Shown here piece by piece: positions 1 through 8,390 of a stretch of DNA of 18,985 nt. This DNA comes from Rhodospirillaceae bacterium CCH5-H10 (GTDB taxonomy: Bacteria > Pseudomonadota > Alphaproteobacteria > Reyranellales > Reyranellaceae). Within the stretch, counting starts at the first letter, position 1; each line of letters starts with the position of its first letter. The position numbers and the translations under genes were made by a program. The notes below the pieces were generated by a model. That model did not search any database. It worked only from the letters and a program-made list of their open reading frames with translations, and had not been told where the DNA came from. The stretch is from positions 1 to 18,985 of the forward strand of contig LSKJ01000487.1 of the NCBI GenBank assembly GCA_001557035.1, given 5' to 3'.

Positions 1-38
1 CCGCTACCCCCTCGCCACCCCGAAGGACCCCCCAAAAA

Positions 39-1622
<1,584 letters not shown>

Positions 1623-1727
1623 TTTCGCTCTGAATGGCAGCACGCCTGTAATGCATGGCTCCGGGCTTTCCGGGCCCGGCCGTGTGTGGAAGTCTTACCG
1701 TCCCATTACAGAACAGCGGGACAGGCC

Positions 1728-3443
1728 ATGCACGACATCGTCATCCGGGACGGCACCATCGTCGACGGTACGGGCGCGCCGGCGTTCCAGGGCGACGTCG
1801 CCCTCGACGGCGACCGGATCATCCAGGTCGGCGGCAAGGCCGGTCCCGCCAAGCGTGAGGTCAAGGCCGAGGGCCGGCTGGTCACGCCGGGCTGGGTGGA
1901 CGTCCACACCCACTATGACGGCCAGGCCACCTGGGATCCCGTGCTGGCGCCGTCCTCCTGGCATGGCGCCACGACCCTCGTGTTCGGCAATTGCGGCGTC
2001 GGCTTCGCGCCGGTGCGCAACGAGCATCAGAAGGCCCTGATCGAGATGATGGAGGGTGTCGAGGACATTCCCGGCATCACCCTGACCGAAGGCCTCAAGT
2101 GGGACTGGGAGAGTTTCCCGGAGTATCTCGACGCGCTGGATCGTCTGCCGCGCACCATCGATATCGGCGCCCAGGTCGCCCACCATCCGTTGCGCGTCTA
2201 TGCGATGGGCGAGCGCGCCATCAAGCGCGAGATGGCAACGGCCGACGATATCGAGCTGATGGCGCGGCTCACCGAGGAAGCGCTGAAGGCCGGTGCCGTC
2301 GGCTTCACCACCAGCCGCACCGACCAGCACAAGACCCTGGCCGGCGACCTGGTGCCCGGCCGCTATGCCGAGCACGAGGAGCTGATCGCGATCGGCAAGG
2401 CGATGGGCCGGGCCGGTGTCGGCACCTTCGGCTTCCTGTCCGACTTCGACGACGAGAAGGCGGAGTGGAACTGGGTCCGCGAGGTCGCCAAGCACAGCGG
2501 CCGGCCGGTCTGGTTCCTGCTCACCGACCGCAGCTACGATCCCAAGCGCTACCAGCGCCTGATGGAAGGCGTGCGCGCCTGCCGCGCCGACAACCTGCCG
2601 CTCTATGCCCAGGTCGCGGGGCGCCCCGTCGGCCTGACGCTCGGCCTCAACACCTCGCTCAATCCGTTCGGCCTGCGCGAGGGCTATGCCGCTCTGGCCC
2701 ACCTGCCGCCGGCCGAGATGCTGGCGAAGCTGCGCACGCCCGAGGTGCGCCGCCTGATCCTGTCGCAGGAAGCCTCGCCGCGCCTGCTCGAAGTGCTGCC
2801 GCCGCTGTCGCGCCAGATCGCGACGCGCTGGGACCGCATGTATCCGCTGGGCGACAGACCGGACTACGAGCCCGCGCCGGAGCGCAGCATCGAGGCGCTG
2901 GCCGTGGCCGCCGGCGTCACGCCGCAGGAATATTGCTACGACTACCTGGTCGGGGCCGAGAACCGCATGGTCTATTTCCCGGTCACCAACTACGTGCACG
3001 GCGATCTCGAGGTCGTGCGCGAGCTGATCGAGGATCCGCATACCATCCTCGGCCTGTCCGACGGCGGCGCGCATTGCGGCGTGATCTGCGATGCCTCGCT
3101 CAACACCTCGATGCTGCAGCATTGGGTGCGCGACCGCACGCGCGGGCCCCGTCTCGGGCTGGAGTTCGTGGTCAAGCGCATGACCAGCAGCACCGCCGAC
3201 TTCTACGGTTTCAAGGATCGCGGCCGCCTGCAGCCGGGCTTGAAGGCGGACGTCAACGTCATCGACTTCGACGGCTTGACATTGCACAGCCCGAAGATGG
3301 TCTTCGACCTCCCGGCCGGCGGCCGCCGCCTCGTCCAGAGCGTCGACGGCTACGACATGACGATCTGCTCAGGCACGCCGATCTTCGAGAAGGGTGTCGA
3401 GACCGGTGCCCGCCCCGGCAAGTTGGTGCGTTCGACGGCCTGA
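1728..3443 (+). CDS. D-aminoacylase / N-acyl-D-amino-acid deacylase family amidohydrolase
   Basis: Metal-dependent amidohydrolase of the N-acyl-D-amino-acid deacylase group (amidohydrolase family 3), about 571 residues. The N-terminal beta-sandwich portion reads IVIRDGTIVDGTG. It is followed by the metal motif HTHYDG (His60, His62), GNCGVGFAP (Cys89, the position of the D-aminoacylase metal cysteine), and TTSRTDQH. A late SDGGAHCG supplies the catalytic aspartate. The C-terminus GRLQPGLKADVNVIDFD is the returning sandwich strand. I chose ATG at 1728 over GTG at 1686 because the family begins a few residues before the IVIRDG strand, and GGGACAGG lies upstream. The real substrate may be an N-acyl amino acid or another cyclic or linear amide; many homologues are only generically annotated. 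It converges on the amidohydrolase-2 gene, with a palindromic repeat between them. Confidence 0.9.
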   Translation: MHDIVIRDGTIVDGTGAPAFQGDVALDGDRIIQVGGKAGPAKREVKAEGRLVTPGWVDVHTHYDGQATWDPVLAPSSWHGATTLVFGNCGVGFAPVRNEHQKALIEMMEGVEDIPGITLTEGLKWDWESFPEYLDALDRLPRTIDIGAQVAHHPLRVYAMGERAIKREMATADDIELMARLTEEALKAGAVGFTTSRTDQHKTLAGDLVPGRYAEHEELIAIGKAMGRAGVGTFGFLSDFDDEKAEWNWVREVAKHSGRPVWFLLTDRSYDPKRYQRLMEGVRACRADNLPLYAQVAGRPVGLTLGLNTSLNPFGLREGYAALAHLPPAEMLAKLRTPEVRRLILSQEASPRLLEVLPPLSRQIATRWDRMYPLGDRPDYEPAPERSIEALAVAAGVTPQEYCYDYLVGAENRMVYFPVTNYVHGDLEVVRELIEDPHTILGLSDGGAHCGVICDASLNTSMLQHWVRDRTRGPRLGLEFVVKRMTSSTADFYGFKDRGRLQPGLKADVNVIDFDGLTLHSPKMVFDLPAGGRRLVQSVDGYDMTICSGTPIFEKGVETGARPGKLVRSTA

Positions 3444-3487
3444 TAAAATTGAAGCGAGCGCGGCCCTCGCATGCCGCGCTCTTCTCT

Positions 3488-3573
3488 TGTCATCCTGAGC
3501 GAAGCGAAGGATCTCGCGCTCGTCAGGGAGTCCGGTGGTCGATCTGTCAGGTCCTTCGCTTCGCTCAGGACGA
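3488..3573. repeat. REP-like palindromic repeat between convergent genes
   Basis: Two inverted arms, 3488-3513 (core CCTGAGCGAAGCGAAGG) and 3550-3573, match with about two mismatches over 23 bases and enclose a 36-base spacer. The same arm sequence recurs at 6580-6647 and 13371-13466. The element fills most of the 138-base gap between the aminoacylase and amidohydrolase-2 stop codons. It could fold as a large hairpin and act as a two-way terminator or mRNA stabiliser. No associated transposase is visible. Confidence 0.8.
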
Positions 3574-3581
3574 CTGAGCTT

Positions 3582-4421
3582 TTACCTCTTCGGCGACCAG
3601 CCGTAAGCCTTGGCGCAAGCTCCGCCCATCAGCATCGCGCGTTCGCTGTCGCTCAGCGTCTTCGTCTCCAGGAACGGCTTCACGGCGTTCTCGTAGTTCA
3701 CGACGGCGAAGGCGCGGGTCCAATCGGTGCCCCAGAGGCAGCGCTCGAAGCCCCAGGCGTCGAACACGCGCTTCAGCGGACCCCAGATGTCGGGGAACGG
3801 GTAGGGTTGTTTCGACAGCGTGCAGGCGCCGCTCACCTTGATCACGGCGTTGGGGCGCTTGGCCAAGTCGAGGATCTTCGGCAGGTCGGCCCACGGCTTG
3901 GCCGGCGCCGGCGGATCGCGCGGCTGCAGCAGGCCGAGATGGTCGACGATGAAGCGTGTGTTGGGATGGCGGTCGATGATTTTGATGCCATCGTCGACCC
4001 TGCCCCAGAACAGGAAGTTCAGCGGCAGGTCGTAGTCCACGGCGGCCTTGCAGATGCGGTCCAGGCCGGGATGGTCGGGCGCGCGCTTCTCCTCCTCGCG
4101 CAGGAAGATGCGGATGCCGACGGCGCCCTGCGTCTCCTTCCACTTCGCGACCACGTCGGCCACGTTCGGGTCGTCCGGATCGACCGGCTTCACGATGGCC
4201 ATGCGGCCCGGGTGCTGGCGCGCCACTTCCTCGGCATAGCTGCCGTCGTAGCGGTACATCGAGAAGGACGAGATGAAGATCGCGCCGTCGACGCCGACCT
4301 TGTCCATCGCCGCCACCATCTCATCGCCGGTCACGTGAGGCGGCCAGTTCGGCACGGTGGCCCACGGCCGCTTCGGCGTGTTCGCTTCGTACGCATGAAC
4401 CTGCGAGTCGATGATCGGCAT
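3582..4421 (-). CDS. amidohydrolase-2 family metal-dependent hydrolase (TIM barrel)
   Basis: A 279-residue product of the amidohydrolase-2 family, which includes decarboxylases and lactonases of the ACMSD/LigI kind. Visible family marks are the N-terminal strand MPIIDSQVHAYE, FIVDHLG (His161) and the late WGTDW (Asp233). The usual HxH metal pair is QxH here (Gln7, His9), and the strand-5 region reads LNFLFWGR without an obvious metal histidine. The enzyme may therefore bind metal weakly or not at all, as reported for LigI-type lactonases. ATG at 4421 is preceded by AGAGGA on the minus strand. It lies 21 bases downstream of the CoA-transferase stop, so the two are probably co-transcribed. The substrate is unknown. 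Confidence 0.88.
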   Translation of the reverse strand: MPIIDSQVHAYEANTPKRPWATVPNWPPHVTGDEMVAAMDKVGVDGAIFISSFSMYRYDGSYAEEVARQHPGRMAIVKPVDPDDPNVADVVAKWKETQGAVGIRIFLREEEKRAPDHPGLDRICKAAVDYDLPLNFLFWGRVDDGIKIIDRHPNTRFIVDHLGLLQPRDPPAPAKPWADLPKILDLAKRPNAVIKVSGACTLSKQPYPFPDIWGPLKRVFDAWGFERCLWGTDWTRAFAVVNYENAVKPFLETKTLSDSERAMLMGGACAKAYGWSPKR

Positions 4422-4442
4422 GGCGGTTTCCTCTTTCGCTCG

Positions 4443-5666
4443 TTACTTCTTCTTCCGTTCCGTTACTGGCACAGTGACTTCATCGGCGCGCAGGCGCACC
4501 AGCTCTTCGGCTTTCAGCCCGAGCAACTCACCCAGCACCGCGTCCGTATCCTGCCCCAGCGTCGGCGCCGGGCGCTTGATTTCGGACTTGCCGCCGGTGT
4601 GGAGGCGGATGGCGGAGATCGGCACGCGGGTCTTGCCGCGGCGCGGATGCTCGACATCGACCCAGAAGCCGCGCGCTTCGAGATGCGGGTCGTAGGCGAC
4701 CTCGCGCGCGGTCTTCACCGGGGCGCAAGGCACGCGCGCCGTGTTGAGCAGCGCCAGCACTTCGTCCTTGGTCTTGTCGATCGTCCAGGCGCCGACCATG
4801 TCGTCGATCACCGCCATGTTCTTCGCGCGACCCGGCGTGGTCGTGAATTCGGGGTTCGTGAGCAGGTCCTCGCGGCCCAGCATCTCGCACATCGACACCC
4901 AGTGGCGCTCGGCCGAGGTGAAGATCGCGACATAGCCGTCGCGGCAGCGATAGGTATTGTAGGGCGCCATTGCGAGCGCGGGATGCCGGTTGCCGGTGCG
5001 ATCGGGCACATTCTTGTCGCCGTCCATCACCGCGCCCAGCGCCGAGGCGATGGAGATCGCGCCGGCCTCGTGCATGGCGACCTCGACACGCTGCCCCTTG
5101 CCGGTGCGTTCGCGTTGCACCAGCGCGCCCAGGATGCCGGCGCAGAGATGGATGCCGGCGAGAAAGTCGCACACCGCGGCGCCGGCCTTGGTGGGCGGAC
5201 CGTCGGCGTCGCCCGTGGCGTTGGTGATGCCGCTCATCGCCTGGATGGTGACGTCCATCGCGGCGAGGTCGCGATAGGGGCCGTCCAGGCCGAAGCCCGA
5301 GCTGCCGCCATAGACGAGGCGCGGGTTCAGCTTGCTCAACACGTCGTAGCCGAGGCCGAGGCGATCCATGACGCCGGCGGCAAAATTCTCGATCAGCACG
5401 TCGGCCTGCTCGACCAGCGCCAGGAACAGTTCCTTGCCGCGCGGCTGCTTGAAGTCGAGGACCACCGACTCCTTGTTGGAGTTCAGCATGACCAGCGGAT
5501 AGGGCTCGACCTCGCGCTTGCGACGGCGCACGACGTCGCCTTCCGGCGGCTCGATCTTGAGCACGCGCGCGCCCATGAAGGCGAGCTGCAGTCCGCAATA
5601 GGGGCCGTTGTAGATCTGGCCGAGATCGAGGACGAGCATGCCGTCGAGCGGGCGGCGGATGGTCAT
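4443..5666 (-). CDS. CaiB/BaiF class III CoA-transferase
   Basis: A 407-residue family III CoA-transferase, which moves CoA between a donor acyl-CoA and a carboxylic acid. Family marks: VLDLGQIYNGPYCG (13-25), RVLKIEPPEGD (34-44), IENFAAGVMDRLGLGYD (92-108), and GKGQRVEVAMHEA. The expected catalytic aspartate is Asp167 in AVCDFLAG. The start is ATG at 5666, preceded by GGAGAA on the minus strand; the longer open frame upstream of it lacks family sequence. The C-terminus is lysine-rich (ERKKK). First gene of a probable two-gene unit with the amidohydrolase-2, and divergent from the RidA pair. It may activate an acid that the neighbouring hydrolase processes or produces, but this is inference. 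The alternative function of acyl-CoA racemase belongs to the same superfamily and cannot be excluded. Confidence 0.93.
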   Translation of the reverse strand: MTIRRPLDGMLVLDLGQIYNGPYCGLQLAFMGARVLKIEPPEGDVVRRRKREVEPYPLVMLNSNKESVVLDFKQPRGKELFLALVEQADVLIENFAAGVMDRLGLGYDVLSKLNPRLVYGGSSGFGLDGPYRDLAAMDVTIQAMSGITNATGDADGPPTKAGAAVCDFLAGIHLCAGILGALVQRERTGKGQRVEVAMHEAGAISIASALGAVMDGDKNVPDRTGNRHPALAMAPYNTYRCRDGYVAIFTSAERHWVSMCEMLGREDLLTNPEFTTTPGRAKNMAVIDDMVGAWTIDKTKDEVLALLNTARVPCAPVKTAREVAYDPHLEARGFWVDVEHPRRGKTRVPISAIRLHTGGKSEIKRPAPTLGQDTDAVLGELLGLKAEELVRLRADEVTVPVTERKKK

Positions 5667-5780
5667 GGCGTTTTCTCCGATAGGCTTCCCCGGACTGTAA
5701 CGCGAACCGGCGGCGCGGGGAGGGCGGAGTGCGTCCCCGGTCCGTTGTGCGAGCCGGAGAGGCGCTTTAGGTTCGCCGCC
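5667..5780. promoter_or_regulatory. divergent intergenic promoter region, CoA-transferase / RidA pair
   Basis: This 114-base gap must hold the start signals for both divergent units. The minus-strand gene has a good Shine-Dalgarno (GGAGAA) just before its ATG. The plus-strand RidA gene has none: the bases before its ATG read GGTTCGCCGCC. I see no convincing sigma-70 boxes or strong palindrome. A weak plus-strand pair, TTGTGC at 5743-5748 and a TTAGGT-like box about 16 bases later, would place transcription close to the ATG. Confidence 0.4.
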
Positions 5781-6131
5781 ATGAGCAACATTGTACGAAT
5801 CGACGTCGGCCCGCGCATGAGCGAGGCCGTGACCCTGGGCAACCGCATCCATTGCTCGGGCATGATCCCCGAGGATACCAGCGCCGATATCACCGGCCAG
5901 GTGCAGCAGGCGCTGGGCGAGATCGACTCGCTGCTGGCCAAGGGCGGCAGCGACAAGTCGAAGATCCTCACCGCCACGATCTGGCTGAGCGATATCTCGG
6001 ATTTTGCCGCCATGAATAAAGTTTGGGACGCCTGGGTCGTGCCCGGCCACACGCCCGCCCGCGCCACCGTCCAGGCCCGCCTGAACGACCCGAACATGAA
6101 GGTCGAAATCATGGTCGTCGCGGCGATCTAG
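5781..6131 (+). CDS. RidA/YjgF-family protein, upstream copy of tandem pair
   Basis: A 116-residue RidA-superfamily protein. Characterised RidA proteins form trimers and hydrolyse reactive 2-aminoacrylate and other imines or enamines. The key motif GHTPARATVQ carries the arginine equivalent to the carboxylate-binding arginine of active RidA, and the C-terminal strand KVEIMVVA is typical. It resembles the next gene closely over the whole length (for example KSKIL/KSKVL, NKVWDAWV/NEVWDAWV, TPARATV), so the two are tandem paralogues. ATG at 5781 lacks an obvious ribosome-binding site and may be translated from a very short leader. It heads the unit divergent from the CoA-transferase. The real substrate could be an imine from amino-acid or amide breakdown. 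Confidence 0.93.
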   Translation: MSNIVRIDVGPRMSEAVTLGNRIHCSGMIPEDTSADITGQVQQALGEIDSLLAKGGSDKSKILTATIWLSDISDFAAMNKVWDAWVVPGHTPARATVQARLNDPNMKVEIMVVAAI

Positions 6132-6180
6132 GCTCTGCTAAGGTCCCGCCCGCTTTTAGAGTTTCCAGAGGAGAGAAAGC

Positions 6181-6528
6181 ATGAGCATCAAGCGCATCAA
6201 TGTCGGCGCCCGCATGAGCAGCGCGGTGGTCCATGGCGACACGGTCTATCTCGCCGGTCTCACCGCCGACGACGCCAAGGCCGACGTGAAGGGCCAGACC
6301 AAGCAGATCCTCGACAAGGTCGACAAGTTCCTGGCCGAAGCCGGCACCGACAAGTCGAAGGTGCTCTCGGCCAACATCTGGCTGACCGACATCTCGACCT
6401 GGAGCCAGATGAACGAAGTCTGGGACGCCTGGGTCTCCCCCGGCAACACCCCGGCCCGCGCGACGGTCGAGGCGAAGCTCGCCGCTCCCGGCCTCAAGGT
6501 CGAGATCATGATCCAGGCCGCCAAGTAA
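6181..6528 (+). CDS. RidA/YjgF-family protein, downstream copy of tandem pair
   Basis: A 115-residue RidA-superfamily protein, a paralogue of the preceding gene. It keeps GNTPARATVEAKL with the active-site arginine and ends in KVEIMIQAAK. ATG at 6181 follows a strong ribosome-binding site (AGAGGAGAG), so this copy is probably translated better than its neighbour. The copies are 49 bases apart and are likely one transcript ending at the terminator at 6544-6575. The N-termini and the loop after residue 25 differ most (GLTADD here, GMIPEDT in the other), which may reflect different substrates or mixed trimers. Cytoplasmic; no signal peptide. Confidence 0.93.
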   Translation: MSIKRINVGARMSSAVVHGDTVYLAGLTADDAKADVKGQTKQILDKVDKFLAEAGTDKSKVLSANIWLTDISTWSQMNEVWDAWVSPGNTPARATVEAKLAAPGLKVEIMIQAAK

Positions 6529-6543
6529 GGCGCACTAAAATGC

Positions 6544-6575
6544 AAAGGGCCGGCGAAAGCCGGCCCTTCTTATTT
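6544..6575 (+). terminator. intrinsic terminator after the RidA pair
   Basis: A perfect GC-rich stem GGGCCGGC / GCCGGCCC (6547-6554 and 6559-6566) with a GAAA tetraloop, extended by two A-T pairs, is followed by TTCTTATTT. It starts 16 bases after the second RidA stop codon. This is the best-formed terminator in the window. Confidence 0.88.
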
Positions 6576-6579
6576 GCGC

Positions 6580-6647
6580 TGTCATCCCGAGCGTAGCGAG
6601 GGATCTTTTCGTTGCCTTAAGGATCCTTCGCTGAGCTCAGGATGACA
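6580..6647. repeat. REP-like palindromic repeat, imperfect copy
   Basis: Left arm 6580-6605 (core CCCGAGCGTAGCGAGGGATC) and right arm 6621-6647 (GGATCCTTCGCTGAGCTCAGG region) are imperfect inverted copies of the arm sequence seen at 3488 and 13371. A 15-base spacer separates them. The arms differ at several central positions, so this copy is more degraded. It lies just after the RidA terminator in a convergent gap. Confidence 0.75.
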
Positions 6648-6676
6648 ATGTACATCGTGACGCGATGAACATTGTC
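6644..6676. repeat. 33-nt near-perfect hairpin abutting the oxidase fragment
   Basis: Arms GACAATGT-A-CATCG (6644-6657) and CGATG-A-ACATTGTC (6663-6676) pair over 14 positions with one mismatch around a 5-base loop. The hairpin overlaps the stop codon of the minus-strand oxidase fragment and the end of the REP-like element. No T-run follows on the minus strand, so a role as terminator of the lost gene is possible but not shown. Confidence 0.65.
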
Positions 6677-6770
6677 AGTTGATCGGCCCGATGATCTTGC
6701 CCGGGTTCATGATGGTGTCGGGGCCGATCGCTTTCTTGATCACCCAGATCCGCAGGGCGAGGATCATGTC
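6675..6770 (-). pseudogene. 3'-terminal fragment of an FAD-linked oxidase (GlcD/D-lactate dehydrogenase type)
   Basis: Reading from 6770 down to the stop at 6675-6677 gives 31 codons ending IMNPGKIIGPIN, the same C-terminus as the complete oxidase ending at 8391. The DNA at 6675-6741 matches 8391-8457 at 62 of 67 positions. Upstream of this the sequence differs (LALRIWVIKKA here, SLMRSIKKA in the full gene), and oxidase homology stops where the hydrolase reading frame ends at 6764. No start, FAD domain or catalytic region remains. It is either the stump of a deleted paralogue or a recombination scar. A functional short peptide is unlikely. Confidence 0.82.
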
Positions 6771-7957
6771 CTGGGATCGGGCGCGAGGAACGCCAGAACC
6801 GTGGCCATATAGCTGTCGAACAGCGGTCCCGGCGGCAGCACGACATGATTGGCGCCCGCGATTTCGTGAAAGCGGGCGCCCGGAATTCCACGGGCGATCT
6901 CGCGGCTGCGCTCGGCCGGTATCCAGGCGTCGTCGCGACTGTGCAGCACCAGTGTCGGCGCGCGCACCCTGGAAAGCTCCGCCGAGACGTCGACGTGGGC
7001 AAGCATCTTCAGAATCCGGGCCGCCGTCTCACCCGAGGCAGACACCCGCTGCAGTTCATTGATTTCGTGGATCTGCGCCGTGCTGGCCTCCGGGAAGCCG
7101 AGCGAGGTGAAGAGCTGCCGGAAGGCGGGATTGTCGCTGCCCCAATTCTCCGCAACCAGCGTGGCCATGGCTTCCACGGCGGCCGCACGTTGCGGTGCCA
7201 CCACCAGCGAGCCGCGCGCATAGCCTCCGGCCAGCACCAGCCGGCTGATCCGGTCGGGATGGCGGGCGGCATAGGCGATGGAGACCGCGACACCCTGCGA
7301 CAGTCCAAGGAGCGCGAAGCGTTCGAGCCCCATGGCATCGACGACCGTTTCGAGGTCGCCGACCGCGGCCTCGAAGGAAATCTCGACGTTCCGGTCGGAA
7401 AGGCCCGTGCCCCGTGCGTCGTAGCGGACCAGCCGGTGGCGGCCGGCGAGAGCGGTCAACACCTCGCGCCAGATCGTGGTGCGCAGGTCATGCTCGACAT
7501 GGCTCATCCAGGCCGGCGCGCGCACCACGGGGGATCCGTCGCCCAGGGTGGCTATCGCGAGGTGGGTGCCGTCGGTCGTCCGGCAGTACCGGATTTCCTG
7601 GGCCGGAAGCGCGGCTGCCGCGGCTTCGCCGATGGCCGGCGCGTCGCCGATGAACCGATAGCCGCGTCCCGAGACCGTGCGGACATAGCCGCGGCTGTCA
7701 CCATCCTCGCCGAGCGCACGGCGCAGGGCATAGACCTGCACCTGCAGGTTGTTCTCTTCGACCCTGGTGCCCGGCCAGACTTTTGCCATCAGTTCCGACT
7801 TCGTCACCAGCGCGCCTTCCGCGGCGACCAGGGCACAGAGCACGTCGAGCGCCCGCTCCCCCAGGCCGATGGCTGTTCCGTTCCGGTAGAGGCGTCGATT
7901 GCGCACGTCCAACCGGAAAGGGCCGAAAGCGATCTCGGGAAGGGGTTGGCCGGTCAT
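6764..7957 (-). CDS. winged-helix DNA-binding / alpha-beta hydrolase fusion protein
   Basis: A 397-residue two-domain protein. Residues about 9-103 form an OmpR/CadC-type winged helix (FGPFRLD, LGERALDVL, ELMAKVWPG, NNLQVQVYALRRALG, VSGRGYRFIG). Residues about 122-392 are an alpha/beta hydrolase with nucleophile elbow GLSQG (Ser220), DAWIP preceded by Asp343, and GANH (His371), so the catalytic triad looks intact. There is no phospho-receiver domain or membrane helix. It is probably a cytoplasmic one-component regulator sensing or hydrolysing a small molecule. ATG at 7957 is preferred because it lies closer to the winged-helix domain; TTG at 7987 would add ten residues. It is divergent from the EthD gene, a likely target. 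Its stop codon lies inside the oxidase fragment, so its last codons may have been set by recombination. Confidence 0.88.
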   Translation of the reverse strand: MTGQPLPEIAFGPFRLDVRNRRLYRNGTAIGLGERALDVLCALVAAEGALVTKSELMAKVWPGTRVEENNLQVQVYALRRALGEDGDSRGYVRTVSGRGYRFIGDAPAIGEAAAAALPAQEIRYCRTTDGTHLAIATLGDGSPVVRAPAWMSHVEHDLRTTIWREVLTALAGRHRLVRYDARGTGLSDRNVEISFEAAVGDLETVVDAMGLERFALLGLSQGVAVSIAYAARHPDRISRLVLAGGYARGSLVVAPQRAAAVEAMATLVAENWGSDNPAFRQLFTSLGFPEASTAQIHEINELQRVSASGETAARILKMLAHVDVSAELSRVRAPTLVLHSRDDAWIPAERSREIARGIPGARFHEIAGANHVVLPPGPLFDSYMATVLAFLAPDPRT

Positions 7958-8067
7958 GGGTCGTTCAGAATTCTTCAGATGATCCAAGAACCTTAAATCC
8001 GAACGCCGGCCTATGGTCCATGCCGTAGCGCGCCGCCGGTCGCGGTGCCGAAACAGCAGGAGTTTCC
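7958..8067. promoter_or_regulatory. divergent control region with TTCAGA direct repeats
   Basis: This 110-base gap separates the fusion regulator from the EthD gene. Two identical hexamers, TTCAGA at 7964-7969 and 7974-7979, lie 10 bases apart on the same strand, just upstream of the regulator's ATG. OmpR/PhoB-type winged helices commonly bind direct repeats with a 10-11 base period, so this is a candidate operator. The EthD gene has a clear ribosome-binding site (GCAGGAG) before ATG at 8068. I see no clear -35/-10 pair on either strand. Confidence 0.45.
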
Positions 8068-8379
8068 ATGATCGTCTTCAGCGTCCTCTATCCCGCCACC
8101 ACCGGTGCCCGCTTCGACGCCGGCTACTACAAAGCCAACCACATCCCGCTGGTGGAGCAGGCCTTCAAGTCCTCCGGCCTTTGTGGCGTGCAGGTACTCC
8201 ATGGGCTCTCCGCCGGAGACGGCGGGGCGGCCCCCTACCTGGCCATCGCTCATTTCAGCTTCGAAAGCGCCGAAGCCTTGAATGCCAGCCTGACCGGACC
8301 CCGCGCGGCCGAAGTTTTTGGCGACATCGCCAACTTCACCACCATCCAGCCCGTGACCCAGATCGGCGCCCCGCTCTAG
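8068..8379 (+). CDS. EthD-family (dimeric alpha-beta barrel) protein
   Basis: A 103-residue EthD-domain protein. The fold is a small ferredoxin-like dimer; the family was first seen beside the ethyl tert-butyl ether monooxygenase genes and also contains decarboxylases and cyclases of polyketide-like or aromatic intermediates. Visible marks are the first strand MIVFSVLYP, the helix motif FDAGYYKANHIPLVE (His25 at the conserved position) and the final strand TIQPVTQIG. ATG at 8068 follows a good GGAG site. It is a single gene divergent from the hydrolase-fusion regulator and convergent with the FAD-linked oxidase, whose stop codon is only 11 bases away. The function is unknown; control by the neighbouring regulator is likely. 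Confidence 0.85.
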   Translation: MIVFSVLYPATTGARFDAGYYKANHIPLVEQAFKSSGLCGVQVLHGLSAGDGGAAPYLAIAHFSFESAEALNASLTGPRAAEVFGDIANFTTIQPVTQIGAPL

Positions 8380-8390
8380 GCCGGGCTGGA

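Noticed and set aside
1646..1711. Inverted pair CTGTAATG / CATTACAG and a GGGC-rich hairpin (about 1661-1676) between prfC and the next gene
   Set aside because: Arms of six to eight bases, a wide spacer or bulged stem and no T-run; not distinguishable from chance or a poor terminator.
1695..3287. 530-codon minus-strand open frame opposite the D-aminoacylase-like gene
   Set aside because: No family features; the opposite strand encodes a complete amidohydrolase.
3471..6131. 886-codon plus-strand open frame covering the amidohydrolase and CoA-transferase region
   Set aside because: It is antisense to two genes with clear family motifs and has low-complexity Arg/Ala/His-rich content. Only its last 116 codons (RidA) are real.
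6637..7002. 121-codon minus-strand open frame across the oxidase fragment
   Set aside because: It is out of frame with both the hydrolase domain and the oxidase remnant, and shows no homology features.
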